Origin: Streptomyces sp. NBC_00443
GTDB taxonomy: Bacteria; Actinomycetota; Actinomycetes; Streptomycetales; Streptomycetaceae
Direction of reading: 5' to 3'
Assembly: GCF_036014175.1 (NCBI RefSeq)
Contig: NZ_CP107917.1
Span: forward strand, 1-64,000
DNA: 64,000 bases
Shown: positions 1-9,597 of the stretch, one piece after another
Position numbering within the stretch: position 1 is the stretch's first letter
Layout of the letters: the number at the start of each line of letters is the position of its first letter
The notes under the pieces: model-generated
Told to the model about the DNA's origin: nothing
The model's database searches: none
What the model saw: only the letters and a program-made list of their open reading frames with translations
Made by a program: the position numbers and the translations under genes

Positions 1-2
1 TG

Positions 3-266
3 GAGTCGGTGGCCCTCGCAGATCATGCCCGTCGGTGCGCCCGCACTATCACCACGGTGACCGGTGAAGCCGTGGAGGCGCTGCAACTCGACGGCTTGGA
101 ACCGGTCTTGGAGGTTGCCGGACGCGCGGACACCTGGTGGCGAGGAGCTGACTCTCTTGTGGCTGTCTACCGCGGGGAAGCTGAGTGCATGTTGGCACCG
201 CAATGCCGGACGGCAACGGTCTACTCCGGGCTCGATGAATGGGGCCTCAAAGGGCTCGGCGTTTAA
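3..266 (+). CDS. C-terminal part of an unrecognised protein, cut by the window edge
   Basis: An open frame runs from the first bases of the window to a TAA at 264-266, so the true start probably lies outside; an internal GTG at 9 would give 85 residues. The product is soluble-looking with no membrane segment or signal peptide, and its tail is rich in Gly and Leu. I do not recognise a family. It lies about 60 bp upstream of the helicase-like gene in the same orientation, which is compatible with co-transcription but proves nothing. It could be a remnant rather than a live gene. Confidence 0.4.
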   Translation, partial: ESVALADHARRCARTITTVTGEAVEALQLDGLEPVLEVAGRADTWWRGADSLVAVYRGEAECMLAPQCRTATVYSGLDEWGLKGLGV

Positions 267-326
267 GAGCTCACCTGCCATCGATTAGACATCGGGCTGC
301 AACGCTGCTTTCGGCAAGAGGAACTG

Positions 327-2986
327 ATGACAGGACAGTTTGGAATGCAGAGAATCGTGCTCAGAGAGCACCAGGTGGATGCGACTGCGCGTATCCGTCG
401 GTGGGTCAGATTCCCTGCAAGGTCCTCTGTGCCTGCGGAAGGGACGCGCGCCACGGTGGTGTCCGCCACGGGGTCTGGCAAGACGATCACGGCCGCGTGG
501 GCTGCGCTGGAGTGCTTCCGTGGCGGACGGATCCTCGTCATGGTCCCTACCCTCGATCTGCTCGTGCAGACCGTTCAGGCGTGGCGGAGGGTCGGTCACA
601 GCGGGCCGATGGTCGGGGTGTGCTCGCTGGAGAAGGACGACATCCTGGAGCAGCTGGGCGTACGGACCACTACGAACGCGATCCAGTTGGCGCTGTGGGC
701 GGGGCATGGGCCGGTGGTCGTGTTCGCCACGTACGCCTCCCTCGTGGACCGCGACGATCCGGAGGACCCGCTGGGTCAGGGACGCGTTCGCGGGCCGCTG
801 GAGGCTGCTCTGGCGGGCGGAGAGCGGTTGTACGGACAGACGATGGCCCCGTTCGACCTCGCCGTCGTCGACGAAGCCCACTCAACGACCGGTGATCTCG
901 GGCGGCCGTGGGCGGCGATCCACGACAACACCCGCATCCCGGCGGACTTCCGGCTCTACCTCACCGCCACCCCACGCATCCTCGCTTCCCCCCGGCCGCA
1001 GAAGGGCAGGGACGGGCAGGAGCTGGAGATCGCGACTATGGCGTCCGATCCGGACGGCCCGTACGGCGAGTGGATCTACGAGCTCGAACTGTCCGAGGCG
1101 ATCGAGCGCGGCATCCTCGCCGGGTTCGAGATCGACGTGCTGGAGATCCACGACCCCTCCCCCGTCCAGGCACTATCGGAGGAGGCGCAGCGGGGCCGGC
1201 GGCTGGCGCTGCTGCAGACTGCGCTCCTGGAGCACGCCGCCGCGCGGAACCTGCGCACGGTTATGACCTTCCACCAACGGGTGGAGGAGGCGATGGCGTT
1301 CGCGGAGAAGATGCCGCAGACGGCCGCCGAGCTGCACGCGGCCGAGGTCTCCGACGAGGCCCTGGCCGACGCGGACTTGCTGCCGAAGTCGTCGATCGAT
1401 GCGGAGTTCTACCAGCTGGAGGCCGGCCGCCACGTGCCGCCGGAGAGGGTGTGGTCGGCGTGGCTGTGCGGCGATCACCTCGTAGCCGAACGACGCGAAG
1501 CCCTACGGCAGTTCGCAGGCGGTATCGACGCCGCGGGTCGCCGCGTACACCGCGCGTTCCTGGCCAGCGTGCGGGTCCTGGGCGAGGGCGTCGACATCGT
1601 CGGCGAGCGGGGTGTTGAGGCGGTGTGTTTCGCCGACACCCGCGGTTCCCGGGTGGAGATTGTGCAGAACATCGGCCGGGCGCTGCGCCCGAACCCCGAC
1701 GGCACGGTCAAGGTGGCCAGGATCATCGTGCCCGTCTTCCTGCAGTCTGGTGAGAACCCGACCGACATGGTCGTCTCCGCCTCGTTCGCACCCCTCGTAG
1801 CCGTCCTCCAAGGTCTGCGCTCGCACTCGGAACGCCTCGTCGAACAGCTCGCCAGCCGGGCGCTGACCAGCGGGCAGCGGCACGTGCACGTGAAGCGGGA
1901 CGAGGACGGGCGGATCGTCGGCACCACGGCCGAAGGCGAGGGCGGGCAGCACGAGACCGAGGGCGCGGTGGAGTCAGCGCTGCTGCACTTCTCCACCCCG
2001 AGGGACGCGGCGACGATCGCGGCGTTCCTGCGCACCCGGGTGTACCGGCCGGAGTCCCTGGTATGGCTGGAGGGCTACCAGGCCCTGCTGCGCTGGCGGA
2101 AAAAGAACCACATCACCGGCCTGTACGCCGTCCCGTACGACACCGAGACCGAGGCCGGCGTCACCAAGGCGTTCCCGCTGGGGCGGTGGGTCCACCAGCA
2201 GCGGCGCACCTACCGTGCGGGCGAACTCGATCCCCACCGCAAGACACTGCTCGACGAGGCCGGGATGGTGTGGAGCCCGGCGACGAAGCGTGGGAGAACA
2301 AACTCGCCGTACTGCGCTCCTACCACCGCGCACACGGCCACCTCGCCCCCAGACGCGACGCCCTCTGGGGCGACGCCGACAGCCAACTGGTCCCCGTCGG
2401 GGAACACATGGCCAACCTCCGCCGCAAGAACGGCCTCGGCAAGAACCCCGAACGCGCCGCAACGCGGGCCGCCCAGCTGGCCGCGATCGACCCCGACTGG
2501 AACTGCCCCTGGCCACTCGACTGGCAACGCCACCACCGCATCCTCACCGAACTCGCCGCCGACGAACCCGACAGCCGCCTCCCCCACATCGCCCCCGGCG
2601 TCCTCTACGAAGGCGACGACCTCGGCAAATGGCTCCAGCGGCAACGCCGCAACTGGACGGAGCTCTCCGAAGAACAGCAGCAGCGGCTGACAGCGCTGGG
2701 CGTGGAACCCGCCGAACCGCCCGCACCGGCCCCGGCGGCCAAGGACGGCGGGAAGACGTCAGCCTTCCAGCGCGGTCTGGCGGCCCTCGCCCAGTACATC
2801 CAGCGGGAAGGCAGAACCGTCGTAGGAAGGGCGCACATTGAGGAGTTGCCGGACGGTTCGGCGATCAGGCTGGGTGTGTTTCTGAGTAACCAGAGGGCCA
2901 GACGTGACCGTCTGGATGCGGAGCAGCGAGCAGCGTTCGCTGAGCTGGGTTACGCCTGGGCCGTAGAGCAGCCCGAGCGCGGCTGA
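327..2986 (+). pseudogene. DEAH-box helicase with C-terminal helicase-associated (HA) repeats, frameshifted
   Basis: The start at 327 follows an AGAGGA ribosome site. The first frame carries a superfamily-II helicase core: Walker A ATGSGKT (residues 47-53), DEAH (182-185), TATP (213-216) and a motif VI QNIGRALRP near residue 450. HA-type repeats follow. Near 2270 the frame changes: codons for GMVW are followed by EPGDEAWENK in the next frame, as if one G were missing from the run before GAGCCC. The second frame continues to 2986 with more HA units. Without the indel the protein would be about 886 aa. HA-repeat helicases, including the TtrA type, are known from Streptomyces telomeric regions, which fits tap/tpg in this window, but equivalence with TtrA is inference. 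It may also be cargo of, or partner to, the Tn7-like operon downstream. Confidence 0.8.
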
Positions 2987-3054
2987 CAGCACATCTGCGA
3001 GGTCAGGGGCGCCCGGCAGGACCGGCGGACCTGGGTCTCTGGCACGCGTTTCCC

Positions 3055-3110
3055 TTTGGCTTGTTTTGCCCATTACCGGATGAGCCGACAAGACGTTTGG
3101 CTCTGTGTGC
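3055..3110 (+). repeat. two imperfect direct repeats upstream of the tnsA-like gene
   Basis: TTTGGCTTGTTTTGC at 3055-3069 and TTTGGCTCTGTGTGC at 3096-3110 agree at 11 of 15 positions, 41 bp apart, in the 118-bp gap between the helicase and the tnsA-like gene. Tn7-like ends carry repeated TnsB-binding sites, so this may be part of the left transposon end. Two repeats are weak evidence. Confidence 0.3.
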
Positions 3111-3872
3111 GGAGCACGAAATGGGATATGGGATGCGGAAACGGCCGGGCCGGCCGATGTCAGAGCTGTGGACGTACGGTTCTTGGCTGCGAGCGGGACG
3201 ACGGAGTGTTCGCCGTGGCAGGCGGCGGCCGCCGAAGTGGCCTTCGAGCAGTGTCCGCCTCTGAGGCCGTTTTCAGCCCGCAAGGGCAAGCGGACGGCGC
3301 CGGGATGGTGGTGGTCGGCGACCACCGGACGGCTCGTGCACTACGGCTCTGGGGCGATGCGGCTGCATCTGATGCTGCTCGACCGCGATCCACGCGTCAG
3401 TGGCCTGGCCAGTCGGCCGCTGGAACTGCGGTGGCGTGCGCCGGGCGGAGTGTGTACGCATGTCCCGCAGGTGATGCTCCGGCTCACCGACGGCCAGGGA
3501 GTCTTGGCTGACTGCACCGCCAGAGGGGGGCTTTCTCGGCGGCAGCGGTCCCTCGCGGCGGTGGTCGGTGAGGTGTGTGCGGCGGTGGGCTGGCGGTACT
3601 GGGTGCTGGGTCCGGTCGATCCGGTGTACCGGCGCAACGTGACCTGGCTGTCCGGGTACCGGCATCCGCGGTACCACGGAGGACAGCAGCTGGCGGCGGC
3701 GTTGCGGGAGTCGTTCGCCGACCGTACGCCGCTGTGGGAGGGCGTGCGCCGGACCGGGGATCCGATGGTGGTTCTTCCCGCGCTGTTCCATGCCCTGTGG
3801 GCGGGGCGGCTGTCCGCGGATCTGGGCGCTCCCATGCATGAGCGGATGCCGGTGTGGGCGCAGACGGCGTGA
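3105..3872 (+). CDS. tnsA: TnsA-like transposase endonuclease subunit, catalytic residues apparently lost
   Basis: This 255-aa protein matches the actinobacterial TnsA-like endonuclease family that precedes TnsB-type integrases, with the GWWWSATTGR block (residues 67-76), the LLDRDP segment and a C-terminal WLSGYRHPR motif. TnsA normally makes the 5' cuts that free the element from the donor. Relatives as I recall them read YESWLERD and HAPDF around the catalytic Glu and Asp. Here the matching stretches are YGSGAMRL (Met85 for Glu) and HVPQVM (Gln122 for Asp), and the third site reads DCTAR. The nuclease is therefore probably inactive although the frame is intact. The start is uncertain: GTG 3105 or GTG 3168. 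The stop overlaps the tnsB-like start (GTGA). An inactive TnsA predicts replicative, cointegrate-forming transposition. Confidence 0.75.
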   Translation: MCGARNGIWDAETAGPADVRAVDVRFLAASGTTECSPWQAAAAEVAFEQCPPLRPFSARKGKRTAPGWWWSATTGRLVHYGSGAMRLHLMLLDRDPRVSGLASRPLELRWRAPGGVCTHVPQVMLRLTDGQGVLADCTARGGLSRRQRSLAAVVGEVCAAVGWRYWVLGPVDPVYRRNVTWLSGYRHPRYHGGQQLAAALRESFADRTPLWEGVRRTGDPMVVLPALFHALWAGRLSADLGAPMHERMPVWAQTA

Positions 3873-6094
3873 CGGGGGCACGGGGCCGGGGGTCCGGCGG
3901 GCCGGTGGTCGAGGTGGGGTCCCGGGTGCGGTTCGAGGGGCGGGCCTGGACGGTGGCGGCCCTCGCTGGCGGGCAGGTGCGGCTGATCGCCGGGAACGGC
4001 GAGATGGCGGCGCTGCTGCTGTCGCTGTTGTTCGCCGACGAGGGGTTCGAGGTTGTGGCTGCGCCCTCCGTCTGCCGGGTGCCGCCGCTGGGCTTGCTGG
4101 AGTCGTTGCCCGTACCGGTGCGGGAGCGGGCGTTGGCATGGGAGCGGCATGTGCGGGAGGTGGAGACGGGGCACCCGGGCGGATCCGGTGCTGTTGGTCC
4201 TCTACGGGCTGAGTACGACCCGCAGGTGCGGACGTTGGCGCAGCGGGAGGAAGCAAAGGCGGCAGAGCTGTCGGCGGCGGGTATGCCGACCAGCGCGGTG
4301 ACGGTGCGGCGCATGCGGGCCCGCTACCGCGACGGCGGGCTGTGGGGACTGGTGGATCAGCGGGCCGCCCGGCCCCGGTCGGCACTGGGGCGTGCGGATG
4401 AGCGGGTGGTGGCCGCCCTGCGGGAGGTGCTGGAGGCCGGGCAGGAACGCTCCAGCGGGACGCTGGGGCGGCTTCGGGTGTACACCGAGCGGCTGCTGGC
4501 CGAGCGGCACGGCCACGAGGCGGTGCCGCTGCCGTCGACCGCGACGTTCAACCGGCTCGTGCACGCCCTGGCCGACGGGCGCGGGCTGCTGGGCAGTGCG
4601 CGGCAACGGCGCTGGCGCTCGGCGCGACCGGCTCCCCCGTTCGTCCCGACGACGGTGATGGCGCCGGGTGAGCTGGTGATGATGGACAGCACCGTGCTGG
4701 ATGCCTTCGTGGTGCTCGACGACGGAGTGGTGGAGCGGCCCGAGCTGACCATCGCGCTGGATGTGGCGACCCGCAGTATCTGCGCGGCCGTGCTGCGCCC
4801 GAAGGGAACCCGCAGTATGGACGCGGCGCACCTGCTGGCGCAGATGATGGTCCCAGCGCCGATGCGGCCTGCCTGGCCCGAGGCACTGGCGATGGAACGC
4901 TCAGTGATTCCCTATGAGCGGCTGCTGAGCGTGGATGACCGCCTGGAAGGGGCCGCAGCGCGCCCGGTCATCACCCCGCGGACCGTCGTGGTCGATCAGG
5001 GCAAGGTGTTCGTCTCGTCCTCGTTCGTCGCCGCATGCGGGTCGCTGGGCATTTCCCTGCAGCCGGCGCCGCCGGGCAACGGGCCGGCCAAAGGGCATGT
5101 GGAGCGCACGTTCTCCTCGATCAACACGCTGTTCGCCCAGCACGTGGCCGGCTACACGGGCTCCCACACCGGCGAACGCGGCCGGAAAGCGGAAAGCGAG
5201 GCGGTATGGACGCTCGCCCAGCTGGACGACCTGCTGCAGGAGTGGATCATCTGCGGGTGGCAGGTCCGCCCGCACGACGGGCTGCGGCACCCGATGATGC
5301 CCCGCCGCGCTCTGTCGCCGAACGAGATGTGGGCGGCGCTGGTCGCCGTGTGCGGATACGTCCCGGCGCCGCTGGGGCGCGAGGACTACATCGAGCTGAT
5401 GCCCGTCAAACGGCAGAAGATCAACGACTACGGCATCCGCATCGACTACCGCACCTACGACCACCAGGTCCTCAACCCCTACCGCGGCGAAGCCTCGCCG
5501 ACGGCGGACGGCCTGTGGGAGATCCACTACAACCCGCACCCTCCCGGCCAGGTCTGGGTGCGCCTGCCGAAACCCGGCCAGCCGCGAGGGCACGGGTGGG
5601 AGGTGGTGCCCTGGATCCACCACACCCTGGTCAGCGCCCCGTTCACCGACTTCACCTGGCAGCACATCCGGCGCACCGTCGCCCAGCGCGGCAGCCGCGT
5701 CCAGCACGAACACGACCTGGCCCTCGCCCTGCGCGAGCTGCTGGAACGCGCCGCCGCCGGACACGGCAGCCGCCGGGACAAGACCGTCGCCGCCCGGGCC
5801 CTCGCCCACGGCGCCGCGAACGCAGACAGTGCGGTGTGGGGGCTCCTGTACGGCCAGCCGCCGCAGACGGAAGCCGACAGGCCCAGCGAGGACGACGCCT
5901 TCGACCACGGTGAGGAGCTCTTCGCCGAAGACGAAGGGGAGGAGGCAGCCGACGCAGCGGGTGAGCACCAGCACCCTGGGCCCGCCGTCACCCGGGGCCT
6001 TGCAGCAGCCGGTGCAGAGGGCGGACAAGCACGGCCGGCGCGAGATTCCTCCGTCACGGTCTACGACCCCTTTGAGGAATCCCTGCGATGGTGA
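3869..6094 (+). CDS. tnsB: TnsB-like DDE transposase with Mu-transposase C-terminal domain
   Basis: The protein is about 741 aa. An N-terminal DNA-binding region has a helix-turn-helix-like stretch (MPTSAVTVRRMRARY). An RNase-H-fold integrase core follows, with a plausible catalytic triad: Asp273 (MMDST), Asp376 (VVDQGKVF) and Glu412 (GHVERTF). A Mu-type C-terminal barrel (YDHQVLNPYRG) and an acidic tail complete it. It should bind the transposon ends and join 3' ends to target DNA. The start is taken as GTG 3869, overlapping the tnsA TGA as GTGA; GTG 3854 is an in-frame alternative. The tniB-like ATG at 6088 overlaps its stop, so this is a translationally coupled operon. All catalytic residues are present, unlike in the TnsA partner. 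Confidence 0.88.
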   Translation: MTGARGRGSGGPVVEVGSRVRFEGRAWTVAALAGGQVRLIAGNGEMAALLLSLLFADEGFEVVAAPSVCRVPPLGLLESLPVPVRERALAWERHVREVETGHPGGSGAVGPLRAEYDPQVRTLAQREEAKAAELSAAGMPTSAVTVRRMRARYRDGGLWGLVDQRAARPRSALGRADERVVAALREVLEAGQERSSGTLGRLRVYTERLLAERHGHEAVPLPSTATFNRLVHALADGRGLLGSARQRRWRSARPAPPFVPTTVMAPGELVMMDSTVLDAFVVLDDGVVERPELTIALDVATRSICAAVLRPKGTRSMDAAHLLAQMMVPAPMRPAWPEALAMERSVIPYERLLSVDDRLEGAAARPVITPRTVVVDQGKVFVSSSFVAACGSLGISLQPAPPGNGPAKGHVERTFSSINTLFAQHVAGYTGSHTGERGRKAESEAVWTLAQLDDLLQEWIICGWQVRPHDGLRHPMMPRRALSPNEMWAALVAVCGYVPAPLGREDYIELMPVKRQKINDYGIRIDYRTYDHQVLNPYRGEASPTADGLWEIHYNPHPPGQVWVRLPKPGQPRGHGWEVVPWIHHTLVSAPFTDFTWQHIRRTVAQRGSRVQHEHDLALALRELLERAAAGHGSRRDKTVAARALAHGAANADSAVWGLLYGQPPQTEADRPSEDDAFDHGEELFAEDEGEEAADAAGEHQHPGPAVTRGLAAAGAEGGQARPARDSSVTVYDPFEESLRW

Positions 6095-7107
6095 GTCCGC
6101 TCTCGAACGACGCCGCCGGGTTCGCTCCACTGGCTCCTCCGACCCTGTGGCAGGGCTGGGACGCCTTCGTCCACCGGGCGCCGGCCCCCGCCCTGGACGC
6201 CAACGACGGCGCCTGGTCCCAGACGGAGCGCGAGGACTACCACTCCGAACTCGCCGTCATGCGCACCCCGGCCATGGACAGTGTCTTCACCACCGTGCGA
6301 CGGCTGCTGCTGGTCAACCGCCGCCAGCAGGCGGGCGCCCGGCGCGGTCTGATCATCTCCGGTCCGGCCACGACCGGGAAGACCACCACGATGATGGCGC
6401 TCGGGCGTTCCTTCCATCTGGCCGACGCCCGCCAGCACCCCGGCAACGGCGACAGAAGACCGGTGCTGTTCATCAGCGTGCCGCCGGCCGCCACCCCGAA
6501 GATGCTCGTCAGCGAATTCGCCCGGTTCCTCGGCATGCCCATCACCGACCGCCTCAACCAGACCCAGATCACCGGCGCCGTCTGCGACCTGCTGTGCGAA
6601 CTGGGCACCCAGCTGGTCCTCATCGACGACGTCCACCTCCTGGACACCCAGCGGCGCGCCGGTGCGGAAACCTCCGACCAGCTCAAGTACCTCGGCGAAC
6701 GCATCCCGGCCACCTTCGTCTACTCCGCCATCGACATCGAGACCTCCTCACTGCTCAGCGGAGTACGCGGCGCGCAGATCGCCGGCCGCTTCAAAATCTT
6801 CCGCCACCGCCCACCGGCCTACGCGACGGAGCAAGACCGGGCTGTCTGGAACGACCTCGTGCGGGCCATGGAGAATCTGCTGCGGCTGCGCGCACACCGG
6901 CCCGGAACCCTGGTCAAGCACGCCGCCTACCTCCACGCCCGCACCGGCGGGCGGATCGGCAGCCTCTCCCACCTCATCCGCGAAGCCGCCCTGATCGCCA
7001 TCACCGAAGGCACCGAGCGGATCACCAAGCAGTTGCTGAGCGAGGTGGAGCTCGACGCGGCCGCCGAAACCCGGGCCCGGCCGGTCCGGCCCGCACGACG
7101 GAAGTAG
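6088..7107 (+). CDS. tniB: TniB/TnsC-like AAA+ ATPase
   Basis: This 339-aa P-loop ATPase has Walker A GPATTGKTT (residues 92-100, Lys98) and Walker B LVLIDD (Asp180/Asp181). In Tn7-like systems such ATPases assemble on DNA and bridge the target selector (TniQ) with the TnsB transposase. It begins inside the 3' end of the tnsB-like gene and ends 12 bp before the tniQ start, so it is in the same operon. Its length is normal for TniB-type proteins, and no frameshift or motif loss is visible. Confidence 0.85.
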   Translation: MVSPLSNDAAGFAPLAPPTLWQGWDAFVHRAPAPALDANDGAWSQTEREDYHSELAVMRTPAMDSVFTTVRRLLLVNRRQQAGARRGLIISGPATTGKTTTMMALGRSFHLADARQHPGNGDRRPVLFISVPPAATPKMLVSEFARFLGMPITDRLNQTQITGAVCDLLCELGTQLVLIDDVHLLDTQRRAGAETSDQLKYLGERIPATFVYSAIDIETSSLLSGVRGAQIAGRFKIFRHRPPAYATEQDRAVWNDLVRAMENLLRLRAHRPGTLVKHAAYLHARTGGRIGSLSHLIREAALIAITEGTERITKQLLSEVELDAAAETRARPVRPARRK

Positions 7108-7119
7108 GAGACATCCGGC

Positions 7120-8475
7120 GTGGCGCACCGGTCCAGCACGACGGCACACAGCCGCAAGCCCGGGAACGAGCGTGCGGGAGACAAACCGGCGGCGTCCGGC
7201 GTCCTCGTCACGGACCTGGCCGGCGGGGCGGCCGGACGGGTGTCTCCGCTGCGCGGGGAGCTGACGCTGTCGTTCCTGAACCGGCTCGCCGCCCGCTACC
7301 ACCTCGGCCTGCGCGACCTGCTCGCCGCCATCACCGAGACCGACGGCCGGCAAAACGTCGCCGGGATGCTCCACCCGGACAGCGAGATCCACCTCAACGC
7401 CCAGGTACGCGAACGAGTATGCGCCCTGAGCCATGCACAGGCAGCGGTGCTGGAGAATGCTCTGCCGGCGTGGACACGCGCAGAACCACACGCGCACTAC
7501 CCAGGCGGCCCGGCCGGCCGCCTGACCCGCGGCGAGGAAGCCGTCGCCCCGTGGGGGCCCGCCTGCCCCGCCTGCACCGCCGCCCGCACCGGACGCCGCG
7601 TGCCTGCCCGGCGCTACCTGGCCCCCGAGCAGCGGGTCTGCGCCCGCCACCAGTACTGGCTCCTGTACCTGCCCGGCACCAGCGGCCTGCCCGTCCCCCT
7701 TGGCCGGTGCCCGGAGGTAATCGACGCCCAGCGACGGCATGTCCGGCTGCTACGCCGCTCTCCCACCGGAGCGCGGGCCTTCCAGGTCGCCCGCGCCATC
7801 ACCAGCTTCTGGTGGGAACAGCCCTGCCCCAGCGAGGAACAGCACTGGCTGGCACGCCTTGCAGTGACGCGTCCCGCCGAGGCCGATCCCGGCTGGTGGA
7901 AGGTAGCGGCACGCGACCTGATCACCTATCCCGAAACCGTCGCCGTCGCTCGGGTCTTGGCCAACTCTCTCCGGCAGCAGCACTCCGTCGCCCAAGCCTG
8001 CGGCCATCTCCCCTACCGCCTCGGCGAGATGCCCGCGCTGCTGGCCGAACTCGCCGACCACCTCCAGCGGCCCTGGCTCGCCCGCCACCTCGCCAACGTC
8101 ACCCACGGGCCACTGTTCACCTGGGCCCACTCCTTGGTACGCACCCGCGCCAACCAGGCACCCGCGGCGCAGCACACGCTGTGGAAGGTGCACTCATCGC
8201 ACCGGCCCCGCCCTCTGAGCGACCTCCTCCCCAGGGATCGGCCGCCGACCGCGAGCAGCCGGCGCCACAGGCGGCCAAGCGGCTGCGCGGCCACAGTCTC
8301 CAAGCGGAGCAAGCCTTCCAAACAGGCCTGGCACAGGCTCACGCCTACCACCAGCGGCACGGCCACCTGGCCGTGCCGAAGGAAGACGTCCCCGACGGCT
8401 ACCCACTGGGCCAGTGGATCGCCAACCTGCGTACCAGCCACACCAGAATGTCGGCCCACCAAGCCGCCGCCCTGA
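7120..8475 (+). CDS. tniQ: TniQ-family transposition/target-selection protein
   Basis: The GTG at 7120 lies downstream of GGAGA. The N-terminal half carries the TniQ signature LRGELTLSFLNRLA and a zinc-binding set Cys149-x2-Cys152 … Cys174-x2-His177. TniQ proteins couple target recognition to the ATPase. After about residue 354 (near 8181) the frame looks like low-complexity shadow of the next gene, read in another phase. The original TniQ probably ended close to 8190 and has since lost its stop, or the two genes truly overlap by about 295 bp. The next gene encodes HA repeats. No CRISPR-type partner is nearby. Confidence 0.82.
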   Translation: MAHRSSTTAHSRKPGNERAGDKPAASGVLVTDLAGGAAGRVSPLRGELTLSFLNRLAARYHLGLRDLLAAITETDGRQNVAGMLHPDSEIHLNAQVRERVCALSHAQAAVLENALPAWTRAEPHAHYPGGPAGRLTRGEEAVAPWGPACPACTAARTGRRVPARRYLAPEQRVCARHQYWLLYLPGTSGLPVPLGRCPEVIDAQRRHVRLLRRSPTGARAFQVARAITSFWWEQPCPSEEQHWLARLAVTRPAEADPGWWKVAARDLITYPETVAVARVLANSLRQQHSVAQACGHLPYRLGEMPALLAELADHLQRPWLARHLANVTHGPLFTWAHSLVRTRANQAPAAQHTLWKVHSSHRPRPLSDLLPRDRPPTASSRRHRRPSGCAATVSKRSKPSKQAWHRLTPTTSGTATWPCRRKTSPTATHWASGSPTCVPATPECRPTKPPP

Positions 8476-9530
8476 ACGACATCTACCCTTGGTGGAACGT
8501 GCCATGGAGCACCCTGTGGCAGCGCACCTGGCACCAAGCCCGCACCCACACCGACACCCACGGCCCGCTCCAGTCGGCCCGCGGCTTCCCACCACCAGCT
8601 ACAGCCTCGGCGAATGGCTCCACCTGCAGTGCACCCGCTACCCCACCCTCCACCCCGAACAACAACGCCTCCTCACCCAAATCGGCATCCACGCCGCGGC
8701 GGCAGCCACCGCCCGCCCCAGACGACGCAGCTACGCAGAACGCTTCCAGACAGGGCTCGCCCACGCCCGCGCATTCGCCAGCGTCCACGGCAACCTCGCC
8801 ACCGTCGCCCAGACGACCCTCCACGACGGCTACCCGCTCGGGCAGTGGCTGTCCAACCAGCGCAACCACCGGCGCTCTGACCGCCAGCCCCTACCCGCCG
8901 CCCGGGCACAGGCCCTCGCGGTCATCGATCCCTGGTGGAACCCGCCCTGGCACCTGACATGGCAGCGCCGCTACTACCGCGCCCGCGACCACGTCCAAGC
9001 CGGCCATCCCCTGCACCCGGAGAACGGCTTCAATGACCTCGACGATGGCACCGCTGACTGGCTGTGGCGCCAGTGCGCCACGCACGACGAGCTCCACCCC
9101 GAGCAGCGGCAACTCCTCACCGACATCGGCATCACCACCGAGGTAGCACGCACGGCCCAAGACCATGCACATACGGCCCCCAAAACATCCGCTGTGCCCC
9201 GGGTCCCGAACATGGACGACACGGCAAGCCGCGCCAGAAGGACTGCAGACCCTGCGGCTCCCACCGGTCGACGTCACGATCGGCGTGCCGCCGAGCCGAA
9301 GCGTCCCCGCAGCCCTCACAGCCGCCTCGGGCACCGCCCCGATCTGAGGCCTGGCTTCGAGACGGCCCTGGCACACGCCCGGGCCTGGCACGCCGAACAC
9401 GGCCACCTCGCAGCCCCCCGTGACACCCGGCACGACGGCCACCCCCTGGGCATGTGGCTGTTCAGCCAGCGCAACCGCGCCAAACAACGCGCCCGAGCCG
9501 GTATGCCGCCCTCACCCCACCTGACCGAAC
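8181..9530 (+). pseudogene. HA-repeat protein downstream of tniQ, frameshifted and truncated by IS3
   Basis: Starting at GTG 8181 inside the tniQ frame, this sequence encodes about five helicase-associated (HA) units recognisable by GHLAVP/GYPLGQW/WW-PW patterns, but no helicase core. The frame changes near 8590: GFP joins TTSYSLGEW in the next phase, consistent with one missing base. The second frame runs into the insertion sequence starting at 9531 and stops inside it at 9553, so the C-terminus is lost. HA units are thought to bind nucleic acid. Its place as the last gene of the transposition operon suggests a DNA-binding or targeting accessory, which is inference. The upstream helicase carries similar units. 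Confidence 0.7.
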
Positions 9531-9597
9531 GGGACTGCTGCAGGGTTGGGTGACACCTGACCTGGCTTGCTGAGAAGCGGCCTGGAAGGATGTTGCA

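Noticed and set aside
3273..4385. 370-codon minus-strand frame opposite the TnsA/TnsB-like genes
   Set aside because: Pro/Arg/Ala-rich antisense translation without motifs; the plus strand carries clear families.
5829..8957. Very long open frame (over 1,000 codons) across tnsB, tniB and tniQ
   Set aside because: For most of its length it is an antiphase shadow of three real genes, with Arg/Pro-rich low-complexity translation. Only the part after about 8181 is coding (HA repeats).
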